Assembly (NCBI RefSeq): GCF_012273655.1
Contig: NZ_JAAWWP010000009.1
Location: 124,001 to 188,000, forward strand
Length of the DNA stretch: 64,000 nucleotides
Direction of reading: 5' to 3'
Source of the DNA: Streptomyces physcomitrii
GTDB lineage: Bacteria; Actinomycetota; Actinomycetes; Streptomycetales; Streptomycetaceae
Shown here: in pieces, positions 45,071 to 54,062 of the stretch
Numbering within the stretch: position 1 is the first letter of the stretch
Layout of the letters: each line of letters starts with the position of its first letter
Made by a program: the position numbers and the translations under genes
Notes under the pieces: generated by a model
Databases searched by the model: none
Seen by the model: only the letters and a program-made list of their open reading frames with translations
What the model was told of the DNA's origin: nothing

Positions 45071-46198
45071 ATGTCCCCAGAGCGCGATCCCGGTCCGTAC
45101 GACGCCCTGCTGCTGCTCTCCTTCGGCGGCCCCGAAGGCCCCGAGGACGTGCTGCCCTTCCTGGAGAACGTCACCCGGGGCCGCGGCATCCCCCGGGAGC
45201 GGCTGAAGGAGGTCGGGCAGCACTACTTCCTCTTCGGCGGCGTCAGCCCGATCAACGAGCAGAACCGCGAGCTGCTCGCCGCGCTGCGCGAGGACTTCGC
45301 GGAGCACGGCGTGGACCTTCCCGTGTACTGGGGGAACCGCAACTGGGCGCCGTATCTGACCGACGCCCTGCGCGAGATGGTCCGCGACGGGCGGCGGCGC
45401 GTCCTCGTCCTCGCGACCAGCGCCTACGCCTCCTACTCCGGCTGCCGCCAGTACCGCGAGAACCTCGCCGAGTCGCTGGCCGCCCTGGAGGCCGAGGGGC
45501 TCCCGCTGCCCCGCGTCGACAAACTGCGCCACTTCTTCAACCACCCGGGCTTCGTCGAGCCGATGACCGAGGGGGTGCTCGCCTCCCTCGCGGACCTGCC
45601 CGCCGAGGTGCGCGAGGGCGCCCACCTCGCCTTCACCACGCACTCCATCCCCACCGCCGCGGCCGACACCTCGGGCCCCGAGGAGGCGCACGGCGAGGGC
45701 GGCGCCTACGTGGCCCAGCACCTGGCGGTCGCCCGCCTGATCGCCGGGGCGGTACGGGAGCGGACCGGCGTCGACCACCCCTGGCGGCTCGTCTACCAGT
45801 CGCGCTCCGGCGCCCCGCACATCCCCTGGCTGGAGCCCGACATCTGCGACCACCTGGAGTCCGTCCACGCGGCCGGGGCGCCCGCCGTGGTCATGGCCCC
45901 CATCGGCTTCGTCTCGGACCACATGGAGGTCCGCTACGACCTGGACACCGAGGCCAGGGAGAAGGCCGCCGAGCTCGGCCTGCCGGTGCGCCGCTCGGCC
46001 ACCGTCGGCGCCGATCCCCGGTTCGCCGCCGCGGTGCGCGAACTGGTCCTGGAGCGCGCCGCCGCCGAACGCGGGCAGCCGGTCGAGCGCTGCGCCCTCG
46101 GCGCCCTCGGCCCGAGCCACGACCTGTGCCCGGTCGGCTGCTGCCCGGCCAGGACCCCCCGCCCGGCGGCCGCCGGAGCCGGGAGTCCCTACGCCTGA
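45071..46198 (+). CDS. cpfC: Coproporphyrin III/protoporphyrin ferrochelatase
   Basis: 375 aa. Motifs include 'YDALLLLSFGGPEGPEDVLP', 'ATSAYASYSGCRQYRENLAE', 'FTTHSIPTAAAD' with the catalytic His, and 'LVYQSRSGAPHIPWLEPDI', with 'MAPIGFVSDHMEVRYDLD' holding the Glu. The C-terminal cysteines (341, 353, 357, 358) and Cys125 fit the [2Fe-2S] cluster known in actinobacterial ferrochelatases. It inserts Fe2+ in the coproporphyrin-dependent haem route used by these bacteria. CAGGAT lies 7 nt before the ATG, suggesting a leaderless mRNA. suhB follows after about 100 bp. Confidence 0.93.
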   Translation: MSPERDPGPYDALLLLSFGGPEGPEDVLPFLENVTRGRGIPRERLKEVGQHYFLFGGVSPINEQNRELLAALREDFAEHGVDLPVYWGNRNWAPYLTDALREMVRDGRRRVLVLATSAYASYSGCRQYRENLAESLAALEAEGLPLPRVDKLRHFFNHPGFVEPMTEGVLASLADLPAEVREGAHLAFTTHSIPTAAADTSGPEEAHGEGGAYVAQHLAVARLIAGAVRERTGVDHPWRLVYQSRSGAPHIPWLEPDICDHLESVHAAGAPAVVMAPIGFVSDHMEVRYDLDTEAREKAAELGLPVRRSATVGADPRFAAAVRELVLERAAAERGQPVERCALGALGPSHDLCPVGCCPARTPRPAAAGAGSPYA

Positions 46199-46296
46199 GA
46201 GCCTGGGCGGGGGCGGCCCGGATCCGCGCCCCTGTCCGGCCGGGCAGCGCCGCCCGGCCCGCACATCCACCCCGTACGACCGGCCGGAGGAAACGA

Positions 46297-47100
46297 GTGA
46301 CCGACCAGCTGAGGGCCGAACTCCTCGACACCGCCCTGGAGGCGGCCCGCCGCGCGGGCGACTTCCTGCGCGACGCCCGCCCCGACGACCTGGGCGTGGC
46401 CGCCACCAAGACCAGCGCGGTCGACGTCGTCACCGAGATGGACCTCGCCTCCGAGCGCATGATCACCTCGCTGATCACCGAGCGCAGGCCCGAGGACGGG
46501 GTGCTCGGCGAGGAGGGCGCGAGCGTCGAGGGCACCAGCGGCGTCCAGTGGGTGATCGACCCCGTCGACGGCACCGTCAACTACCTCTACGGACTGCCCA
46601 GTTGGTGCGTGTCCATCGCGGCGCGCAAGGACGGCGAGACGCTGGTCGGGGTCGTCCACGCCCCGATGCGCGGCGAGACCTGCCGCGCCGTGCTCGGCGG
46701 GGGCGCCTACCTCGACGACCGGCCGATCCGGGTCCGCCCGGCCCCCGACTTCGCCCTCGCCCTGGTCGGCACCGGCTTCGGCTACCTCGCCGAGCGGCGC
46801 GCGAAGCAGGCCGAGGTGGTCCGGGCACTCGTCCCGCGGGTGCGCGACATCCGGCGCGGCGGCTCGGCCGCCATCGACCTGTGCGATGTGGCGGCCGGCC
46901 GGCTCGACGCGTACTACGAGCGCGGACTCAACCCCTGGGACATCGCGGCCGGCGACCTCATCGCCCGGGAGGCGGGCGCCCTCACCGGCGGGCGCCCCGG
47001 GCAGGCGGCGTCCGGCGAGCTGACGGTGGCCGCGCCGCCCGGACTCTTCGAAGCCCTGCAGGGGCGCCTCGAAGAGCTGGGCGCCTGGCACGACGACTGA
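46297..47100 (+). CDS. suhB: Inositol monophosphatase family protein (SuhB-like)
   Basis: 267 aa. Metal-binding motifs are 'VDVVTEMDLASERM', 'LGEEGASVEG' (Glu), 'WVIDPVDGTVNYLYGLP' (DPxDGT) and 'NPWDIAAGDLIAREAGA' (WDxAAG). It dephosphorylates inositol-1-phosphate or related sugar phosphates with Mg2+. In actinobacteria suhB lies close to the sigma-A/DUF4193/dut block, as here. GTG start with an excellent GGAGG 6 nt upstream. A 20-bp-stem terminator follows. Confidence 0.92.
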   Translation: MTDQLRAELLDTALEAARRAGDFLRDARPDDLGVAATKTSAVDVVTEMDLASERMITSLITERRPEDGVLGEEGASVEGTSGVQWVIDPVDGTVNYLYGLPSWCVSIAARKDGETLVGVVHAPMRGETCRAVLGGGAYLDDRPIRVRPAPDFALALVGTGFGYLAERRAKQAEVVRALVPRVRDIRRGGSAAIDLCDVAAGRLDAYYERGLNPWDIAAGDLIAREAGALTGGRPGQAASGELTVAAPPGLFEALQGRLEELGAWHDD

Positions 47101-47127
47101 GACCCGGCGCGCGGGACCCCGGCACAC

Positions 47128-47172
47128 GGCAGGGCCCCGGCACCGGAAGCCCTCCGGTGCCGGGGCCCTGCC
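47128..47172. terminator. Bidirectional terminator after suhB
   Basis: Arms 47128-47147 and 47153-47172 pair perfectly over 20 bp with a 5-nt loop. It lies between convergent genes. Confidence 0.85.
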
Positions 47173-47197
47173 CCTGCGTGGGCCGAGCCGCGCGGGC

Positions 47198-47371
47198 TCA
47201 GGCGTGCTGTACGTCCAGCTCCACTCCGTGATCGGCGGCGAGCCGGTGCAGATCGTCCAGCTCGGACTGCTCGACCTCGACGAGGAAGTCGTCGCCCGTC
47301 TCCTGGGCCCGGTGGAGGTCGGACTCGGTCGCCCTTATGCGCTGCAGAAGTCCCGTGGTGAAAGCGTCCAT
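47198..47371 (-). CDS. Small conserved helical protein, 57 aa
   Basis: An acidic, fully helical-looking small protein: 'MDAFTTGLLQRIRATES', then 'DLHRAQETGDDFLVEVEQSE' and 'LDDLHRLAADHGVELDV'. The heptad-like pattern suggests a short coiled coil. The ATG at 47371 has GAGGGGG upstream; the long upstream part of the open frame is Arg/Pro-rich and overlaps the cutR promoter region. Function unknown. It is divergent from cutR. Confidence 0.72.
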   Translation of the reverse strand: MDAFTTGLLQRIRATESDLHRAQETGDDFLVEVEQSELDDLHRLAADHGVELDVQHA

Positions 47372-47721
47372 GGTTGCGCCCCCTCGTCCTGGGTCGTGGT
47401 CGGTGGCACGGGGGTGTGCCCAATGGGGACGATCACGGCTGCCCCGCCCTGCGGAAAGCGGTTCGTGGGTACGCCACAGCGGAAGCCTGATCGCGGGTGT
47501 GCAGTCGTCTTCCCCCTGCCGTCCTGGACGGAAACCTCGCCTCCGCAAGAAAATCTCCGCCCGTTCCCCCGTCCGGGGCGCGACCCTTGCGCCGCCGCGG
47601 TCCGGACCCCGCCCCCGGGCCGCCCTCCGCCTTACCGCCGGTTTATGGCCGAAAGGGGCAGGATGGAGGCTCACCCCCGGAGCCGGGGCCGCCCCGCGCG
47701 GTTCCACAGGAAGGACGTCAC
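47372..47721. other. Divergent intergenic region upstream of cutR
   Basis: 350 bp with no convincing gene. It should contain the cutRS promoter. AGGAAGGA (47708-47715) is the Shine-Dalgarno for the cutR GTG. I see no clear -35/-10 pair. Confidence 0.4.
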
Positions 47722-48375
47722 GTGCGCGTACTCGTGGTCGAGGACGAGCAGCTGCTCGCCGATGCGGTGGCCACCGGACTGCGCAGGGAGGCCATGGCCG
47801 TAGACGTCGTCTACGACGGTGCCGCCGCCCTGGAGCGCATCGGGGTCAACGACTACGACGTGGTCGTCCTCGACCGCGACCTGCCGCTCGTCCACGGCGA
47901 CGACGTCTGCCGCCGCCTGGTGGAGCTGGGCATGCCCACCCGGGTCCTGATGCTCACCGCCTCCGGGGACGTCAGCGACCGGGTCGAGGGCCTGGAGATC
48001 GGCGCGGACGACTACCTGCCCAAGCCCTTCGCCTTCACCGAGCTGATCGCCCGGGTCCGGGCGCTCGGCCGCCGCACCAGCCTGCCGCTGCCGCCCGTCC
48101 TGGAGCGCGCCGGGATCAAGCTGGACCCCAACCGCCGCGAGGTCTTCCGCGACGGCAGGGAGATCCAGCTCGCCCCGAAGGAGTTCGCGGTCCTGGAGGT
48201 GCTGCTGCGCAGCGAGGGCGCCGTGGTCTCCGCCGAGCAGCTCCTGGAGAAGGCCTGGGACGAGAACACCGACCCCTTCACCAATGTCGTACGGGTCACC
48301 GTGATGACCCTGCGCCGCAAGCTCGGCGAACCGGCGGTCATCGTGACCGTGCCCGGCTCCGGCTACCGGATCTGA
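47722..48375 (+). CDS. cutR: Response regulator CutR (OmpR/PhoB family)
   Basis: 217 aa. The receiver has 'VLVVEDEQLLADAVATGLRR', the phospho-Asp in 'DYDVVVLDRDLPLVHGDD', and Lys in 'GADDYLPKPFAFTEL'. The C-terminal winged helix contains 'LAPKEFAVLEVLLRSEGAVV' and 'VTVMTLRRKLGEPAVI'. Length and neighbour match CutR of Streptomyces, where CutRS controls accessory secreted proteins such as an HtrA-family protease and affects antibiotic production. cutS follows after 4 bp. Confidence 0.92.
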   Translation: MRVLVVEDEQLLADAVATGLRREAMAVDVVYDGAAALERIGVNDYDVVVLDRDLPLVHGDDVCRRLVELGMPTRVLMLTASGDVSDRVEGLEIGADDYLPKPFAFTELIARVRALGRRTSLPLPPVLERAGIKLDPNRREVFRDGREIQLAPKEFAVLEVLLRSEGAVVSAEQLLEKAWDENTDPFTNVVRVTVMTLRRKLGEPAVIVTVPGSGYRI

Positions 48376-48379
48376 GCCC

Positions 48380-49660
48380 GTGGTCAGCTCCGCGCCCACG
48401 CCCCCGGGGACCCCGCCGCGCCCGAACTGGGACCCCCGCCGCGTCGACCCGCCCTTCCCCTGGCTGCGCCCGACCATCCGGATACGGCTCACCCTGCTCT
48501 ACGGGGGCATGTTCCTGATCGCGGGCATCCTGCTGCTCTCGATCATCTACCTGCTCGCCGCGCAGGCCGTCCACGTCGGCAACGAACTCCCGTTCAAGAT
48601 CGTCCAGGGCACCGTGCTGCGGGTCTCCAGCGACGCCTGTCCGGCCCTGGTCTCCGCCACCGGTTCCCAGGACGCGTTCAACCAGGCGCTCAACGAGTGC
48701 GTGAACCACCAGCGCCAGGAGGCCCTGGACGACCTGCTGAGCCGCTCGCTGCTCGCCCTGCTCGGCCTCAGCGTGATCGCCTTCGCCTTCGGCTACGCCA
48801 TGGCCGGACGGGTCCTCTCGCCGCTCGGCCGGATCACCCGTACCGCCCGGCAGGTGGCCGGCTCCGACCTCGCCCGGCGGATCGAACTCGACGGTCCCGA
48901 CGACGAGTTGAAGGAGCTGGCGGACACCTTCGACGACATGCTGGAGCGGCTCCAGCGGGCCTTCACCGCACAGCAGCGCTTCGTCGGCAACGCCTCGCAC
49001 GAGCTGCGCACCCCGCTCGCGATCAGCCGCACTCTCCTGGAGGTGCAGCTCTCCGATCCCTCCGCGCCGCCGGAGCTGCGGCAGCTCGGCAAGACCCTCC
49101 TCGCCACCAACGAGCGCAGCGAGCAGCTCGTGGAGGGGCTGCTGCTGCTCGCCCGCAGCGACAACCAGATCGTCGAGCGCAAGCCGGTGGACCTGGCCGA
49201 GGTCGCCTCCCGGGCCATCGACCAGGTGCGCGCGGAGGCCGAGGAGAAGGACATCGAGCTGCGCGGCAGCCGCGAGCCGGTGATCGTGCAGGGCAACGGC
49301 GTCCTGCTGGAGCGGATCGCGCTGAACCTCGTGCAGAACGCCGTGCGCTACAACGTCCCGGCCGATCCGCGGGGCGAGGCGAAGACCGCGGAGCCGGGCT
49401 GGGTGGAGGTCGCCACCGAGGCCGCCCAGGGGCAGGCCGTGCTCGTGGTCGCCAACACCGGCCCGGTGGTCCCGGCGTACGAGATCGACAACCTCTTCGA
49501 GCCCTTCCGGCGGCTGCGCACCGAGCGGACCGGCAGCGACAAGGGGGTGGGGCTCGGCCTGTCCATCGTCCGCTCGGTCACCCGGGCCCACGGCGGGCAG
49601 ATCTTCGCGGAGCCGAGGGAGGGCGGAGGACTGGTGATGCGCGTCACGTTGCCGCTGTGA
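48380..49660 (+). CDS. cutS: Sensor histidine kinase CutS
   Basis: 426 aa. A Pro-rich cytoplasmic N-terminus is followed by TM1 (about 38-62), a short extracellular domain with two cysteines (Cys87 in 'SSDACPALV', Cys107 in 'LNECVNHQ'), and TM2 (about 120-142). A HAMP domain comes next, then the HisKA motif 'GNASHELRTPLAISRT' and a HATPase with 'NLVQNAVRYNVP' and 'KGVGLGLSIVRSV'. The two external cysteines are the probable redox sensor reported for CutS in other Streptomyces. GTG start, translationally close to cutR. Confidence 0.92.
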   Translation: MVSSAPTPPGTPPRPNWDPRRVDPPFPWLRPTIRIRLTLLYGGMFLIAGILLLSIIYLLAAQAVHVGNELPFKIVQGTVLRVSSDACPALVSATGSQDAFNQALNECVNHQRQEALDDLLSRSLLALLGLSVIAFAFGYAMAGRVLSPLGRITRTARQVAGSDLARRIELDGPDDELKELADTFDDMLERLQRAFTAQQRFVGNASHELRTPLAISRTLLEVQLSDPSAPPELRQLGKTLLATNERSEQLVEGLLLLARSDNQIVERKPVDLAEVASRAIDQVRAEAEEKDIELRGSREPVIVQGNGVLLERIALNLVQNAVRYNVPADPRGEAKTAEPGWVEVATEAAQGQAVLVVANTGPVVPAYEIDNLFEPFRRLRTERTGSDKGVGLGLSIVRSVTRAHGGQIFAEPREGGGLVMRVTLPL

Positions 49661-50053
49661 GCGGCGCGGCTCCCGGGGGACATCTTTCGCTTTCGGCGAA
49701 ATCTTCGCGCCTGGCAACCTTTCCGGATTCTGTGTGATCGCTCACAACAGAGCGGAGTTCACCTGTACTCTCCGTGTGCGCTCACCGGGCCGGAAGGCCT
49801 GGAAGATCCGGGTTTCCGGGGGTCCTCATCACGGGAAGTACACGGGGGTGGCCCCTGTGAAGTGCGAGATCGCGACCGTGTACGGTCCCGTTCGCCACCC
49901 AAGCCGATCACCCTCGGGGAGTCCGGTCGGGTGTCGATTGAGTAACAGACCTTGATGTGAGGCAAAATCTCCGCCTCAGGTCGGGCACAAGTCCGGCCTC
50001 TCACGCGTTACGTGCGCTGGAGACACCGCAGACACCCAGAGGGGGAGAGCGAT
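49661..50053. other. Intergenic region between cutS and the DUF4193 gene
   Basis: 393 bp. TTTCGC-TTTCG-GCGAAA (49685-49701) can form a small hairpin 25 bp after cutS. GGGGGAGAG before 50054 is the Shine-Dalgarno of the next gene. I see no clear promoter pair and no coding potential. Confidence 0.45.
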
Positions 50054-50350
50054 ATGGCAACCGACTACGACACGCCACGCAAGACCGATGACGACCTCAA
50101 CGAGGACAGCATCGAGGAGCTCAAGGCGCGGCGGAACGACAAGTCCACCTCGACCGTCGACGTCGACGAGTTCGAGGCCGCCGAGGGGCTCGAACTCCCC
50201 GGCGCGGACCTGTCCAACGAGGAGCTGGCCGTCCGCGTCCTGCCCAAGCAGCAGGACGAGTTCACCTGCATGAGCTGCTTCCTGGTGCACCACCGCAGCC
50301 AGCTCGCGCGGGAGAAGAACGGCCAGCCCATCTGCCGGGACTGCGACTGA
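50054..50350 (+). CDS. DUF4193 zinc-ribbon-like protein
   Basis: A 98-aa acidic protein strongly conserved in actinobacteria. 'MATDYDTPRKTDDDLNEDS', 'SNEELAVRVLPKQQDEFTC' and the terminal 'ICRDCD' are hallmarks. The CxxC...CxxC pairs ('FTCMSCFLVHH', 'PICRDCD') would bind one zinc. Genes of this family lie next to sigA, suhB and dut in mycobacteria, as in this window. Function is not known to me. Confidence 0.9.
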   Translation: MATDYDTPRKTDDDLNEDSIEELKARRNDKSTSTVDVDEFEAAEGLELPGADLSNEELAVRVLPKQQDEFTCMSCFLVHHRSQLAREKNGQPICRDCD

Positions 50351-50367
50351 TACGCGAAGGACATGCC

Positions 50368-51297
50368 GTGACCGGTTCGACCCCGCCCCGCAAGCGCTTC
50401 TTCCGCGGAAGGCAGGAGGCAGAGGGCGACCAGTCCGGCGGCGCACGTGACGACGAGCGGGGCCAGGAGGCCTCGCTCGCGCCTGCACCATCCGCCGCCT
50501 CCGGGGACTCCCCGGACAGCGGCACGGGGGCCGCCCTGGAGCGCGTGGCGGACGAGAGAGCAGACCTGGACCGACCATCCGGGTCCGGCGGCCGCGGCGC
50601 GGCCGTGAAGAAGGGGGTACGCAGAGGAGGCAGCCTCGCCAAGGCGGGCATCGGCCACCTCGCGGACCGCCTCATCGAGACCGCCCCGCGCATCCCTGTA
50701 CGCGACCTGGCGACCCTGCGCCGGCACTTCCCCGGGCTCGGCCCCGAGGAGATCGCCGACAAGCTCGTCGCCGGCGCGGCCAACGGCACCTCCACCGTGG
50801 GCGCCGGAATCGGGGCCGCGGCGATGCTGCCGGTGCCGCCCGCGATGCCCGCGGAACTCGCGGCCGAGGTCAGCGGTGTCGCCCTCATCGAGCTGAAGCT
50901 CATCGCCGAGCTGTACGAGGTCTACGGCCAGCGCCCGGAGGGCAACCTCAAGGAGCGCAGCGTGACCTACCTGAACTCCTGGTCCGAGGAGCGCGGCATC
51001 GACGTCACCAAGCCGTCGACCTTCAACGCCGCCCTCGGCGGCCAGATGAAGCGTGAGCTGCGCCAGCAGATCATGAAGCGCATGGTGCGCAATCTGCCGA
51101 ACCTGATGCCCTTCATGGTGGGCGCCACCGTCGGCGCGATGATGAACCGCCGCGACACCCGCAAGCTCGCCGAGCGCATCCGCAAGGACCTCCGCCGCCG
51201 CCAGGTCCCCTGGGAGGCGCTGGCCGGACTCGACCCGCTGGAGCAGCCGCCCGCGGCCCTCGACCTCACCGACCTGCCGCCCGAACTCGGCGGCTGA
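50368..51297 (+). CDS. Conserved actinobacterial protein of unknown function
   Basis: 309 aa. A charged, disordered first 90 residues are followed by an Ala-rich, partly hydrophobic middle ('STVGAGIGAAAMLPVPPAMP', 'AELAAEVSGVALIELKLIAE') and a basic helical region ('MKRELRQQIMKRMVRNLPNL'). A Gly/Ala/Met-rich hydrophobic stretch near residue 255 is next, then an acidic end. It probably associates with the membrane. GTG start 17 bp after DUF4193, likely the same operon. Family not recognised; a distant EcsC-like fold is possible. Confidence 0.8.
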   Translation: MTGSTPPRKRFFRGRQEAEGDQSGGARDDERGQEASLAPAPSAASGDSPDSGTGAALERVADERADLDRPSGSGGRGAAVKKGVRRGGSLAKAGIGHLADRLIETAPRIPVRDLATLRRHFPGLGPEEIADKLVAGAANGTSTVGAGIGAAAMLPVPPAMPAELAAEVSGVALIELKLIAELYEVYGQRPEGNLKERSVTYLNSWSEERGIDVTKPSTFNAALGGQMKRELRQQIMKRMVRNLPNLMPFMVGATVGAMMNRRDTRKLAERIRKDLRRRQVPWEALAGLDPLEQPPAALDLTDLPPELGG

Positions 51298-51315
51298 CGC
51301 CCGGCACCCCGCCCC

Positions 51316-51774
51316 TCAGGAGGCGCGGACCTCGCCGAGCGCCGCCGCCAGCCGCTCGGGGTGGCGGGTGGAGAGATAGAGGTACGGCGTCGGGTCCTCG
51401 GGATCGGTCACCTCGACCCGCAGGCCGGTGCGGACATAGGCGCGCAGCAGCATGAAGGCCCGCGGATCCGCCTTGTGCGTGCGCCAGGCCTGGCACTCCG
51501 CGGCGTCCATGACATGGCTCTCGCCGAGGGCGGTCAGCGGGATGCGGGCCTCGCCCGCGATCAGCGAGCCCTGGACGACGCGGATGCGCACCGCGCCGTA
51601 GGAGCTGACGACCACCGCCGTCACCGCCACGCCCGCCACCAGCCCGCCGAGCAGCGCCAGCGGACCGAAGGGCAGCATGATCAGCCCGCCCGCGATCCCG
51701 ACCAGGGCCGCGATCGCCCACCACGAGCGGGGCGCGGTCAGACGTTCTTCGTAGGGCGTGGCGGCAGGCTGCAT
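51316..51774 (-). CDS. DUF3093 membrane protein
   Basis: 152 aa. Two adjacent hydrophobic helices (about residues 18-58, 'WWAIAALVGIAGGLIMLPFG', 'LALLGGLVAGVAVTAVVVSS') precede a soluble beta-rich domain with 'LIAGEARIPLTALGESHVMD' and 'LYLSTRHPERLAAAL'. DUF3093 is conserved beside dut in actinobacteria. The ATG at 51774 was chosen because it begins the conserved 'YEERL' region. It is convergent with the preceding gene and divergent from the thioesterase gene. Confidence 0.88.
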   Translation of the reverse strand: MQPAATPYEERLTAPRSWWAIAALVGIAGGLIMLPFGPLALLGGLVAGVAVTAVVVSSYGAVRIRVVQGSLIAGEARIPLTALGESHVMDAAECQAWRTHKADPRAFMLLRAYVRTGLRVEVTDPEDPTPYLYLSTRHPERLAAALGEVRAS

Positions 51775-51957
51775 GGGCCAAGCTTGGCACGCGGCCGGAC
51801 GGCGGCGCTGGCGAGGTCCCCGCGGCGCCCGGGCCGGGCGGGAGCGCGGTGCCGGAGCGGGCACGCGGCGGCGGCCCGAAGTCCCCTGCCCACGGCGCGG
51901 AATGCGGGGCCGGGCGGGGCGACGCCCGGCGTCCGCCGCGGGGTAAGGTCTCGGCCT

Positions 51958-52542
51958 GTGAGTGGTACAACTTCAGCCCTTACCCCGCCCTCCTACGCCG
52001 TCGTCCCCGACCGCCACCCCGAGGCGCCCGCCCCCGGTGAGCTGCTCGGTTCCCACTACGGCCAGTGTTTCGGCTGCGGTACGGGCCAGCCGCACGGTCT
52101 GCACCTGGAGGCACGGGCGGGTGAAGGCCTGCGCGTGAGCGCGGAGTTCACCGTCCGCGAGGTCCACCAGGGCGCCCCCGGGCTCGCGCACGGCGGGGTC
52201 CTCGCCACCGCGCTCGACGAGACCCTCGGCTCCCTGAACTGGCTGCTGCGCGCCATCGCCGTCACCGGCCGGCTGGAGACCGACTTCAAGCTGCCCGTCC
52301 CGGTCGGCTCGGTGCTGCACCTGGAGGCCGAGATCAAGGCGGTCGCCGGACGCAAGATCTACTCGACCGCCACCGGCCGGATCGGCGGCCCCGAGGGGCC
52401 CGTCGCGGTCCGCGCGGACGCCCTTTTCATCCAGGTGAAGGTCGAGCACTTCATCGACAACGGCCGCTCCGAGGAGATCAACGCCGCCATGAACGACCCC
52501 GACCAGGTCCGCCGGGCCCGCGCCTTCGAGGTGAACCCGTGA
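51958..52542 (+). CDS. PaaI-type hotdog-fold thioesterase
   Basis: 194 aa. 'HYGQCFGCGTGQPHGLHLEA' and the hotdog active-site helix 'GLAHGGVLATALDETLG' identify the PaaI/YbgC-like family. The Asp and the HGG motif supply the catalytic elements for acyl-CoA hydrolysis. TAAGGT ends 8 nt before the GTG, a leaderless-type -10. Its stop overlaps the dut start (GTGA), so it is coupled to dUTPase translation. The substrate is unknown. Confidence 0.87.
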   Translation: MSGTTSALTPPSYAVVPDRHPEAPAPGELLGSHYGQCFGCGTGQPHGLHLEARAGEGLRVSAEFTVREVHQGAPGLAHGGVLATALDETLGSLNWLLRAIAVTGRLETDFKLPVPVGSVLHLEAEIKAVAGRKIYSTATGRIGGPEGPVAVRADALFIQVKVEHFIDNGRSEEINAAMNDPDQVRRARAFEVNP

Positions 52543-53096
52543 GCGCCGGCCTAGAGGTGCGCCTCCGCCGCGTCGACCCGGAGGTGCCGCTGCCCGCCTA
52601 CGCGCTGCCCGGTGACGCCGGCGCCGATCTGCGCACCACCGAGCCCTGTGAACTGGCGCCCGGGGAGCGCGCGGTGCTGCCCACCGGGGTGGCGATCGCG
52701 CTGCCCGAGGGGTACGCGGCCTTCGTGCACCCCCGCTCCGGTCTGGCCGCCCGCTGCGGAGTCGCCATGGTGAATGCCCCGGGGACGATTGATGCCGGGT
52801 ACCGTGGGGAGATCAAGGTGATCGTGGTGAATCTCGATCCGCGCGAGAGCGTGCGGTTCGAGCGGTTCGACCGGATTGCCCAACTGGTCGTCCAGCAGGT
52901 CGAGAGGGTCCGCTTCCACGAGGTGGCGGAACTTCCCGGATCGGTACGGGCCGAAGGGGGCTTCGGGTCCACCGGCGGTCACGCCGCCGTGGGCGTGGGG
53001 GCTCACCCGGGCCGGACCGAGGTCCTGCCGGGAGACGGCGGGCAAGAGGGCGGGAATCGATACGCGTCGGTCGTATCCGACCGGGAAGGACAGTGA
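52539..53096 (+). CDS. dut: dUTP diphosphatase
   Basis: 185 aa. The five trimeric dUTPase motifs are present: 'LPGDAGADLRTTE' (1), 'VHPRSGLAARCG' (2), 'APGTIDAGYRGEIKVI' (3), 'FERFDRIAQLVVQQV' (4) and 'GGFGSTGGH' (5). It removes dUTP to protect DNA and supplies dUMP for thymidylate synthesis. After motif 5 there are about 40 extra residues, Gly-rich and probably disordered, beyond the usual 150. It overlaps the thioesterase gene and is 1 bp from DUF3710. Confidence 0.95.
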   Translation: MSAGLEVRLRRVDPEVPLPAYALPGDAGADLRTTEPCELAPGERAVLPTGVAIALPEGYAAFVHPRSGLAARCGVAMVNAPGTIDAGYRGEIKVIVVNLDPRESVRFERFDRIAQLVVQQVERVRFHEVAELPGSVRAEGGFGSTGGHAAVGVGAHPGRTEVLPGDGGQEGGNRYASVVSDREGQ

Positions 53097-53097
53097 C

Positions 53098-53859
53098 GTG
53101 TTCGGACGTCGCAACAAGAAGGAGTCCGCTGAGGCGGAGGCGGCGAGCGAGGCCGAGCAGGTCGACGTCGACGACGTCGCGGCGGACGAGGCCGAGGAAC
53201 GGGTCCGGCTGGAGCCGGAGCCCCGCCCCGACGGGCCCTGGGACAGCACCGAGGTGACCAGCCCCGCCGAGGGCCGGGTCGATCTCGGCGGTCTCTTCGT
53301 GCCCGGGGTCGAGGGCATGGAGCTGCGGGTCGAGGTCGCCGGGGACGCCATCGTGGCGGCCACCGTCGTACTGCGCGACAGCGCCATCCAGCTCCAGGGC
53401 TTCGCCGCTCCCAAGCGCGAGGGCATCTGGGGCGAGGTGCGCGAGGAGATCGCCACCGGCATCACCCAGCAGGGCGGCGTGATCGACGAGGTCGAGGGCC
53501 CGCTCGGCTGGGAGCTGCGCGCGCAGGTCCCGGTCAAGCTGCCGGACGGCACCGGCGGCTTCCAGGTCGTGCGCTTCGTGGGCGTGGACGGCCCGCGCTG
53601 GTTCCTGCGCGGGGTGATCTCCGGTCAGGGAGCGGTCCAGCCGCAGGCCGCCGGGCTCCTGGAGCAGATCTTCCGGGACACCGTGGTGGTCCGCGGCGAG
53701 GGCCCGATGGCGCCCCGCGACCCGATCGTCCTGAAGCTGCCCGAGGACGCGCAGATGGTGGCCGAGGGCGGCGTGCAGCAGGAGGACCAGGCGACCTCGC
53801 GCTTCTCCGGCGGCATGGGCCAGCTGGCCCGCGGCCCGGAGATCACCGAGGTCCGCTGA
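53098..53859 (+). CDS. DUF3710 family protein
   Basis: 253 aa. A charged N-terminus ('FGRRNKKESAEAEAASEAEQ') is followed by the conserved domain: 'DLGGLFVPGVEGMELRVEV', 'LQGFAAPKREGIWGEVREEI' and 'GVDGPRWFLRGVISGQGAV'. This family is encoded directly after dut across actinobacteria. Function is unknown to me. The GTG start follows the dut stop immediately. A terminator lies about 70 bp after the stop. Confidence 0.9.
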   Translation: MFGRRNKKESAEAEAASEAEQVDVDDVAADEAEERVRLEPEPRPDGPWDSTEVTSPAEGRVDLGGLFVPGVEGMELRVEVAGDAIVAATVVLRDSAIQLQGFAAPKREGIWGEVREEIATGITQQGGVIDEVEGPLGWELRAQVPVKLPDGTGGFQVVRFVGVDGPRWFLRGVISGQGAVQPQAAGLLEQIFRDTVVVRGEGPMAPRDPIVLKLPEDAQMVAEGGVQQEDQATSRFSGGMGQLARGPEITEVR

Positions 53860-53927
53860 GACCCGGAGACCACCGAGGTCCGCAGAGGCACCGTCCCCGG
53901 TCCGGCCCCGCGCCGCCCGGGGACCAG

Positions 53928-53965
53928 GAGAGGGCCGTACCCCGCAGCCGGGGTGCGGCCCTCTC
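53928..53965 (+). terminator. Terminator of the dut-DUF3710 operon
   Basis: A 16-bp stem (53928-53943 with 53950-53965) with one G-T wobble and a 6-nt loop. Confidence 0.75.
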
Positions 53966-54062
53966 GTGTGCCCGCTCCCTGTCCGCCGCCCGTTCCCGCC
54001 CTCCCCGCGCCTCCACTTCTCGAATGTGAAAAGCGGCCCGGCTGTGAACGCCCCTTCATCTC

